From Candidatus Tectimicrobiota bacterium (GTDB taxonomy: Bacteria; JACPSX01): a stretch of 28,996 nucleotides of DNA. The stretch is from contig JACPSX010000045.1 of assembly GCA_016193065.1 (NCBI GenBank), positions 1-28,996 on the forward strand. Reading direction: 5' to 3'. The notes below the pieces were generated by a model that searched no databases, was not told the DNA's origin, and saw nothing but the letters and a program-made list of their open reading frames with translations. Shown in pieces: positions 23,217-28,996 of the stretch; positions within the stretch are counted from its first letter, which is position 1, and the number at the start of each line of letters is the position of its first letter. The translations under genes were made by a program, and so were the position numbers.

Positions 23217-24263
23217 ATGAAAAGAAAAAGTTTCACTGCAGGTCTCGCGGCCGTCCTGTCAATTTTCATGTTCTTGGTGGCACCGGCGGGATCCCTCAAT
23301 GCGCAGGAGAAGCCCTTCTACCAAGGAAAGACCCTGACCATCGTGGTCGGTTACGCGGCGGGCGGGGGGTACGATCTGTACGCCCGCATCCTGGCGCGGC
23401 ACATCGGAAGGCATATTCCCGGGGAGCCCACGGTGATCGTCCGGAACGTGCCGGGAGCCGGCAGTCGCGTGGCCATCAACCAACTGTACGCCGAGACGAA
23501 ACCGGACGGGTTGACCATCGCCACGTTTGACCGCGACGCGTACACCTCCCAGCTTCTCAAGCACGCCGGCATCCTGTACGATCTGCGGAAGTTGAGCTGG
23601 ATCGGGAGCGCGTCGAGCGAGCTGAGCGTACTCCAGGTGCGCACCGACGCCGGGATTCGCTCCCCCCAGGATCTCTTTACCCTGAAATCCCCCCTGATCG
23701 TGGGCGACACGGGCGTGGGCTCTTCACCCTACGTGCAGTCCCGAGGCGTGGAGACGGCACTGGGGCTCCAGTTCAAGCACGTCACCGGTTATAAGGGATC
23801 TTCCGAAGTGGCCATCGCCATCGAACGAGGAGAGGTGCAGGCCGTCGTCGGCTCGATCAACAGCTTGCAAACCCGCAGACCCCACTGGCTCAAGCAGGGG
23901 CTGATCCGGATCGTTCTGCAAATGACGGAGGAGAGGAGGCCCAATTTGCCCGATGTACCGGCTGCCGGGGAGCTCGCCAAGGATGAAAAGGGCCGGCAAC
24001 TGATCGCTGCGTCCGTGGCCGGCAACGAGTGGGCCCGCCCCTATGCCGGACCCCCGGGGATGCCCGCAGACCGCCTCCAGATCCTTCGGAAAGCCCTTGC
24101 GGAGACTCTCAAGGACCCCAAGTTCCTCGCGGAAGCAAAACAGCAAAAGCTGGAGCTTGAGGATCCCATGACCGGCGAGCAAGTGGAGAAAAAGATGAAG
24201 CAGGTATTGGAAATGCCTCCGGATGTTCTGGAAAATTTCAAGCGCCTGTTCGAGGAGAAATAA
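23217..24263 (+). CDS. TctC/Bug-type tripartite tricarboxylate transporter receptor
   Basis: 348-residue periplasmic binding protein. A signal peptide covers about residues 1-30 (MKRKSF, hydrophobic 'LAAVLSIFMFLVAPAG', then 'LNAQEKPFYQGKTLTIVVGYAAGGGYDLYAR'). 'VRNVPGAGSRVAINQLY' is the characteristic Bug-family ligand loop. The family binds carboxylates and delivers them to TctAB permeases. No TctA or TctB gene is in the window, so this may be an orphan receptor. AAGGAGGAAGGAG precedes the ATG at 23217; the in-frame ATG-like start at 23190 lacks this spacing. It lies directly before UbiD copy 3. Confidence 0.92.
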   Translation: MKRKSFTAGLAAVLSIFMFLVAPAGSLNAQEKPFYQGKTLTIVVGYAAGGGYDLYARILARHIGRHIPGEPTVIVRNVPGAGSRVAINQLYAETKPDGLTIATFDRDAYTSQLLKHAGILYDLRKLSWIGSASSELSVLQVRTDAGIRSPQDLFTLKSPLIVGDTGVGSSPYVQSRGVETALGLQFKHVTGYKGSSEVAIAIERGEVQAVVGSINSLQTRRPHWLKQGLIRIVLQMTEERRPNLPDVPAAGELAKDEKGRQLIAASVAGNEWARPYAGPPGMPADRLQILRKALAETLKDPKFLAEAKQQKLELEDPMTGEQVEKKMKQVLEMPPDVLENFKRLFEEK

Positions 24264-24303
24264 CCGTTTGCACGGGCGACCGAGACACCCGGCGGGAGCC
24301 GCA

Positions 24304-25752
24304 ATGAAATACAGAGATCTACGAGAATGGATCGACCAGGTGAAGGCCATGGACCAGCTGCAGCTTATCCACGGAGCCCAGTGGGACCTGGAAATCGGCG
24401 GGCTTACGGAAATCATCTGCAAGAAGTTCAAGCCGCCCCCGGCCCTGCTTTTCGACAATATCCCGGGTTATCCTGAGGGCCACCGGGTTCTCGTCAACAT
24501 GCTCGACAGCGTTGAGAGGCTGGCCCTGACCACGGGTCTCGACCCGCAAATCACCCCGGTTCAATTCATCCACAAGTGGCGCGAAAAAATCAAGCGCCTG
24601 AGCCCTGTCCCTCCCACAGTGGTAAAGGACGGGCCTGTACTTGAAAATGTTCGCACGGGCTCCCAGGTCAATGTTCTGGAGTTTCCCGCCCCCAGGTGGC
24701 ACGAGATGGACGGCGGGCGCTACCTGGGAACGGCGAACTTGGTCATTACCCGAGACCCCGATGAAGGCTGGGTGAACGCCGGAACTTACCGGGTCATGGT
24801 CCAGAACGAAAATACCGTTTCGGTTTACATTTCTCCGGGGAAACAGGGCCGCATTCAGCGTCAAAAGTATTTTGATCTCAACAGACCCTGTCCGGTGGCC
24901 ATCGTCTTTGGCCAGGATCCTCTCCTTTTTGTCGCGGCCAGTACGGATGTCCCCTACGGAATGAGTGAATACGAATACGCCGGGGGGATCCGAGAGGAAC
25001 CGATCTCCGTGATCCCCGGACCCGTGACCGGGCTGCCGATCCCCGCCCACGCGGAGATTGCCGTGGAAGGAGAAATGCATCCCGGAGATCTCATGCCCGA
25101 GGGCCCCTTCGGGGAGTGGACCGGGTACTATGCGAGCGCCCGCAGATCCGAACCGGTGGTCCGGGTGCAATCCATCATGTTCCGCAACGATCCGATACTG
25201 TGCGGCGCCCCCCCCATGCGTCCCTCGGTGGGCCAGGGCTTTTACCGCTCCCTGGAGCGCTCCGCCCTCATCTGGAACGCATTGGAAGAGGCCGGGGTCC
25301 CCGATGTGACGGCGGTCTATTCTCACCCTGCCGCCGGCCGCTTCCTCACCATCGTCGCCATTCGCCAGCGCTATCCCGGGCACGCGAAGCAGGCCGCTGT
25401 CGTCGCCGGCCAGTGCAGGGCCGGAGGCTACCTGGGACGCTACGTCATCGTGGTGGATGAGGATGTGGATATCTACGACACCGAAGAGGTTCTCTGGGCC
25501 CTGTGCACACGGAGCGATCCGGAACGGTCCATCGATATCCTGCGGCGCTGCTGGAGCGGTCCCTTGGATCCGATCATCCCCAAGGGGCGCAAGGGGTTTA
25601 ATTCCCGAGCGATCATCGACGCCACCCGCCCCTTCGAGTGGAAAGACGAGTTCCCTCCGGTGAGCGAGATCAGCAACGCCCTGAAAGATCAGCTGGAAGG
25701 AAAGTGGCGCGCTCTACTCTCCGGTCTGGCCCGCGAGGAGCAAAATCCGTGA
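24304..25752 (+). CDS. UbiD-family prenyl-FMN-dependent decarboxylase, copy 3 (intact)
   Basis: 482-residue UbiD enzyme and the intact relative of broken copy 1. The active-site motif 'GWVNAGTYR' gives N158 and R163, 'SEYEYAGG' gives E224, and 'EGPFGEW' gives E266 and E271, with the spacing expected for the Arg-Glu-Glu catalytic trio. Where copy 1 has His in 'SRHGV', this copy has Q181 in 'GKQGR'. The position aligns with a metal-ligand His in many UbiDs. Start: ATG 24304, preceded by GGGAG; the frame continues upstream into the receptor gene and is ignored. It lies between a TctC receptor and an M29-like hydrolase, suggesting uptake followed by decarboxylation. Confidence 0.93.
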   Translation: MKYRDLREWIDQVKAMDQLQLIHGAQWDLEIGGLTEIICKKFKPPPALLFDNIPGYPEGHRVLVNMLDSVERLALTTGLDPQITPVQFIHKWREKIKRLSPVPPTVVKDGPVLENVRTGSQVNVLEFPAPRWHEMDGGRYLGTANLVITRDPDEGWVNAGTYRVMVQNENTVSVYISPGKQGRIQRQKYFDLNRPCPVAIVFGQDPLLFVAASTDVPYGMSEYEYAGGIREEPISVIPGPVTGLPIPAHAEIAVEGEMHPGDLMPEGPFGEWTGYYASARRSEPVVRVQSIMFRNDPILCGAPPMRPSVGQGFYRSLERSALIWNALEEAGVPDVTAVYSHPAAGRFLTIVAIRQRYPGHAKQAAVVAGQCRAGGYLGRYVIVVDEDVDIYDTEEVLWALCTRSDPERSIDILRRCWSGPLDPIIPKGRKGFNSRAIIDATRPFEWKDEFPPVSEISNALKDQLEGKWRALLSGLAREEQNP

Positions 25753-25797
25753 GCTTCCTCTTGTCCCACGGATCCTTACCATTGGAAAGGGATGCAG

Positions 25798-27165
25798 ATG
25801 TGCGAGCAGCCGTCGACGAACAGTTGGAACTATGAAGACCTGCTGCAGGAGAGCAGACCCAAGATCCGCGACATCTCGGATCTGCTCCCCTATGCCGAGT
25901 ACCTGGCCGCTCAGCCCGAGCGCCGCACGACCCACATCGGCTTCAACGGCTACGGGAGCACCAAGGCGGGCGATCGGGTCTTAATCGCGGTCGATAGCGA
26001 GTACGACGACCGCGTGGTCGCCGCCGTGGCCGCGGCCCTGAGAGCGCGCGGGGCCAAAGTGGACGTCCTGCGGATCGACAAGGGGCCGGTTCGGGAGTTC
26101 GACGAGCTGGATGAGATCCGCGTCATCATCCGGCGCGGACCGTGGCAGGACAACCCGCGACGCTGGGAGGGGATCCCCTGGGTCGAAGAACTCGCCCATG
26201 CGAATAAATACGACCTGCTCATTCACGGGAAGGGGGGGCCCATTCCCAAGACCGATTACCGCTATGAAGCGATCCCCTGGCTCGGCGCGGAGCAATTTGC
26301 CTGCCCGGCCACCATATATCCCAGAGACGTTCACCTACTGATCAACCAGAAAACCTGGGACATGCTGTGGAGGCGCGGCAAGGGCGGACGCGTCCGGATT
26401 ATGGATCCCGAGGGGACGGACCTCACCTACACGCTCCACGAGGGGTACTACGACGGGCGCTACGGCTTCAATGAGAACCCGGTCTGCGGGCACCTCTTCG
26501 GCCATCCGCCCACCCCGATGATCGATCCCGAGGACGCGGCGGGCATCATCAAGGGAACCACGAACCACTTTTCCCGGCCCTTTTCTCCCATCACGGTGCA
26601 AATGGAGGCCGGGCAAGTGACCCGGGTGGAAGGAGGTGGCGCCTACGGGGCGGCCTGGAAGGACCTCCTGGAGGAGACCCGCAAGATCAAGTACCCGTGC
26701 TTTCCCCGCAGCGGTCTCTTCTGGCTCTGGGAAGTGGCCATCGGTACAAATCCCAAGGTCCGCCGGCCCCGCAACATCCATCTGCATTCCTCGGGCGGAC
26801 ACGAGTGGGAGCGGCGCCGCTCCGGGATCATTCACCTGGGGCTCGGGACCTTGTGGCGGGGTCCGGAAGAATACTGGGCCGCGGAGAACAAGCTCCCCTA
26901 CGGCCACCTCCACGTTCACCTGATGTTTCCCACCCTGGAGGTGACCACCAAGGAAGGGGGGACTCTCGTGGTCATAAATCGAGGGCGGCTCACGGCGATG
27001 GATGATCCGGAAGTCAGGAACCTGGCCGCGAAATACGGGGATCCCGACCGGCTCTTGAGCGAAGACTGGATCCCGGACATTCCGGGGATCTCCACCGAGG
27101 GGGAATACGAGTCCTATGCCAGAGATCCGGCGGGCTGGCAGTACAGAGGGATTCGCGGTCAATAA
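25798..27165 (+). CDS. M29-like metallohydrolase / NicX-like protein
   Basis: 455-residue protein related to the aminopeptidase T (M29) and 2,5-dihydroxypyridine 5,6-dioxygenase (NicX) group. An N-terminal Rossmann-like half begins 'GDRVLIAVDSEYDDRVVAAVAAALRARGAKVDVLRID'. The C-terminal metal half shows 'VTRVEGGGAYG', 'LWEVAIGTNP', 'SGIIHLGLGTLWRG' and 'HLHVHLMFPTLEV'. These correspond to the family's Glu, Glu, His and His-x-Asp ligands. The last motif has His where M29 enzymes have Asp. It is longer than typical members (about 350-410 residues). ATG 25798 fits the upstream GGAAAGGG better than ATG 25792, two codons earlier. It follows UbiD copy 3 by 45 nt. Function: hydrolysis or ring cleavage of a small substrate; not determinable. 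Confidence 0.82.
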   Translation: MCEQPSTNSWNYEDLLQESRPKIRDISDLLPYAEYLAAQPERRTTHIGFNGYGSTKAGDRVLIAVDSEYDDRVVAAVAAALRARGAKVDVLRIDKGPVREFDELDEIRVIIRRGPWQDNPRRWEGIPWVEELAHANKYDLLIHGKGGPIPKTDYRYEAIPWLGAEQFACPATIYPRDVHLLINQKTWDMLWRRGKGGRVRIMDPEGTDLTYTLHEGYYDGRYGFNENPVCGHLFGHPPTPMIDPEDAAGIIKGTTNHFSRPFSPITVQMEAGQVTRVEGGGAYGAAWKDLLEETRKIKYPCFPRSGLFWLWEVAIGTNPKVRRPRNIHLHSSGGHEWERRRSGIIHLGLGTLWRGPEEYWAAENKLPYGHLHVHLMFPTLEVTTKEGGTLVVINRGRLTAMDDPEVRNLAAKYGDPDRLLSEDWIPDIPGISTEGEYESYARDPAGWQYRGIRGQ

Positions 27166-27286
27166 CACGGAAGCGCCGGGAGATTGAAAAGTCTGGGATT
27201 GGCGCGTTGTGCAGATGACGCACGGCACTTGAAAAATCTCTGCTCTGTCCGACCGGGCGGATCAGGAATGAACGGGGGCGTGGAGC

Positions 27287-28996
27287 ATGGATGAGGAAGG
27301 GCGGGTAATCCAGAAGCGCAGAGACTTGCCGGGAACATGGAGAACCGTGGAGAGGGCATTTCTTTGCCTCATAAGCATCCTCGGAGCCGTCTACGCGCTG
27401 GGAATCCCGGGGTATTTTCGGCTGGCCTTTTTCGTCGAACAGTACGCCGGCCTGCTCTTTGGAATGATGGTCTTCGCCTTGTTCCTCTCCACAAAAGCGT
27501 TCCGTCGCTCCCGGGACCGCACTCCTCCCGTCCTGGATGTGCTGTTCGCGATTGCCGGGCTCGCTTCGGGTCTCTACATCGCCGTGTTCTACCCGACCAT
27601 CGTTTTCCGCAGCGGTTTCATCACCATGCCGAACCTGGTCTTCGGCCTCGCCGCGTTAGTCCTCGTCCTGGAAGGCACCCGGCGCACCTCGGGGTGGGTC
27701 CTGGTCATCGTTACTCTGGTCATGGCCGCCATCGCCTTATTCTCCGGATCCCTCCCCGGAATCTTCAAGATATCATCGGTGGCCTGGGACCGCCTGGTCA
27801 ACTATCTCTACCTGGACACCAATGCTCTCTTCGGGCTCCCCTTGACAGTGACTCTGGATATGGTCCTCCCCTTCATCCTCTTCGGCTCTTTCCTGTTCGC
27901 CATGGGAGGCGGGGAGTTTTTCGTGGACATGGCTCTCGCGCTGTTCGGGCGCTACCGGGGAGGTCCCGCCAAAGTATCCGTCGTCGCCTCGGGCTGCTTC
28001 GGAACCATCTCCGGAAGCGCCGTGGCCAACGTGATGGTGGACGGCTGGATAACCATCCCCATGATGGTGCGGGTGGGCTACCGCCCCCATGTGGCCGCAG
28101 CCATTGAGGCCATTGCCTCCACCGGCGGACAATTGATGCCGCCGGTCATGGGTCTTACGGCATTCCTGATCGCCGAGTTTCTCAACGCACCGTACGCACA
28201 AGTCGCCCTGGCGGCCGCCATCCCCGCCGTCCTTTATTACCTGTGCATCTTCGTCCAGATCGACCGGGAGGCCGCCCAGCATGGGATCAAGGGATTACCG
28301 CCCTCGGAGATCCCCCACATCGGGTCGGTCGTCAGAAGGGGGTGGATCTTCGTGGTCCCTCTGGCCCTGCTCATCTACGCCCTGTTCTTTCTCAACCTCC
28401 AGCCCGGAAAGGCGGGGATGTATGCGGTGCTGGCCACACTGGCCATCGCTCTACTGGGGAAGGACACGAGGAGCCGGCTCGCCAAGAGCGGGATTTCCAT
28501 CCTGGAAAACGCCGGCCGCACGATCGTGGAGCTGGGGATGATTACGGCAGTGGCCGGATTGATCATCGGCCTGGCTTCGGTCAGCGGCCTGGGATCCCTG
28601 CTCTCCATCGAAATCGTCCGGTACGGGGGACACAACACCCTGGTGTTGCTGCTCCTGACGGCGGGGGTCTCCCTCATTCTCGGCATGGGCATGCCCACCG
28701 CCGCGGCCTACATCTTGCTGGCGATCACCGTGATCCCGTCCGTCGTCCAGGGCGGCATCACTCCCATGGCCGCTCACCTGTTCATCTTCTACTTCGGCGC
28801 CATCTCCATGATCACGCCGCCGGTGGCCATCGCGGCTTTCGCCGCGGCCTCCATCATCGGGACCTCGCCCATGCGGACCGGGTATGCCGCCTTCCGGCTG
28901 GGAATTTTGGCCTATCTGGTCCCGTTCATTTTCGTCTATTCGCACGAACTGATCATGATCGGTCCCCCCTGGCGGATCGCGCTGGCGTTCGTCACG
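27287..28996 (+). CDS. TRAP transporter permease, TAXI-type fused 4TM/12TM (3' end outside window)
   Basis: An uninterrupted 570-codon frame runs from ATG 27287 to the right edge without a stop. The first part holds a short basic N-terminus and about four or five membrane segments ('LCLISILGAVYALG', 'LVFGLAALVLVLE'), the fused small (DctQ-like) unit. The large DctM-like unit follows with 'LPFILFGSFLFAMGGG', 'GTISGSAVANVMVDG', 'TGGQLMPPVMG', 'LGMGMPTAAAYILLA' and 'ITPPVAIAAFAAASIIG', all classic TRAP large-subunit motifs. Such fusions work with TAXI receptors. It is the only permease in the window and the natural partner for the receptors at 609 and 14339, although they lie 12-27 kb upstream. 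The start has a weak site (GGGGGCGTGGAG). Confidence 0.92.
   Translation, partial: MDEEGRVIQKRRDLPGTWRTVERAFLCLISILGAVYALGIPGYFRLAFFVEQYAGLLFGMMVFALFLSTKAFRRSRDRTPPVLDVLFAIAGLASGLYIAVFYPTIVFRSGFITMPNLVFGLAALVLVLEGTRRTSGWVLVIVTLVMAAIALFSGSLPGIFKISSVAWDRLVNYLYLDTNALFGLPLTVTLDMVLPFILFGSFLFAMGGGEFFVDMALALFGRYRGGPAKVSVVASGCFGTISGSAVANVMVDGWITIPMMVRVGYRPHVAAAIEAIASTGGQLMPPVMGLTAFLIAEFLNAPYAQVALAAAIPAVLYYLCIFVQIDREAAQHGIKGLPPSEIPHIGSVVRRGWIFVVPLALLIYALFFLNLQPGKAGMYAVLATLAIALLGKDTRSRLAKSGISILENAGRTIVELGMITAVAGLIIGLASVSGLGSLLSIEIVRYGGHNTLVLLLLTAGVSLILGMGMPTAAAYILLAITVIPSVVQGGITPMAAHLFIFYFGAISMITPPVAIAAFAAASIIGTSPMRTGYAAFRLGILAYLVPFIFVYSHELIMIGPPWRIALAFVT

Noticed and set aside
27166-27286. Promoter before the TRAP permease (TTGAAA-like elements)
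   Set aside because: Two TTGAAAA stretches are present but no matching -10 box lies at a suitable distance.

Overview
This window is a GC-rich (roughly 60%) stretch of bacterial DNA in which every gene I can support lies on the + strand. It looks like a catabolic island of an uncultured bacterium. Three features point towards a Desulfobacterota-, NC10- or Rokubacteria-like lineage: repeated UbiD-family decarboxylases, TAXI-type TRAP receptors next to aromatic-acid genes, and GC-rich palindromic intergenic repeats of the kind common in those metagenomic genomes. That placement is an inference from gene content. No rRNA, tRNA, CRISPR array, integrase or transposase is visible.

Layout. (1) 1-7314: the tail of an unidentified gene, a MoaD/ThiS-like sulfur carrier, a TAXI solute receptor, a three-subunit molybdopterin/iron-sulfur/NrfD membrane oxidoreductase, and a UbiD gene broken at its catalytic motif. 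(2) 7315-8369: a 269-bp gap with a good sigma-70 promoter, then a GntR/FCD regulator. (3) 8484-13176: an LLM-class flavin oxidoreductase, two enolase-superfamily (MR/MLE) enzymes and an M24 (creatinase/prolidase fold) protein. (4) 13228-15379: two tandemly duplicated TAXI receptors, the first frameshifted. (5) 15419-21981: DUF35 protein, SCP-x-type thiolase, acyl-CoA ligase, a second UbiD overlapping the ligase by ATGA, and a class I CoA-transferase-like pair whose beta subunit lacks the expected catalytic Glu. (6) 22004-22143: a compact palindromic repeat element. (7) 22167-28996: two tandem small cupins, a TctC/Bug-type receptor, a third UbiD, an M29/NicX-like metallohydrolase, and a TRAP permease running off the right edge.

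How the parts may work together (inference). The island combines carboxylate uptake (TAXI and TctC receptors, TRAP permease), CoA activation (ligase), non-oxidative decarboxylation (three UbiD genes, needing prenyl-FMN from a UbiX elsewhere), CoA-ester ring or chain cleavage (CoA-transferase-like pair, thiolase), lactone/dehydratase-type chemistry (MR/MLE pair), hydrolases (M24, M29) and a quinone-linked Mo/W enzyme. The best reading is uptake and breakdown of one or several aromatic or alicyclic carboxylic acids under control of the GntR regulator. The substrate cannot be read from the sequence.

Two genes (UbiD at 5877 and TAXI receptor at 13228) carry short deletions of about 23 and 19 nt relative to their intact paralogues. 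They are either real pseudogenes or assembly errors. Several other genes keep their fold but have lost canonical catalytic or metal-binding residues.
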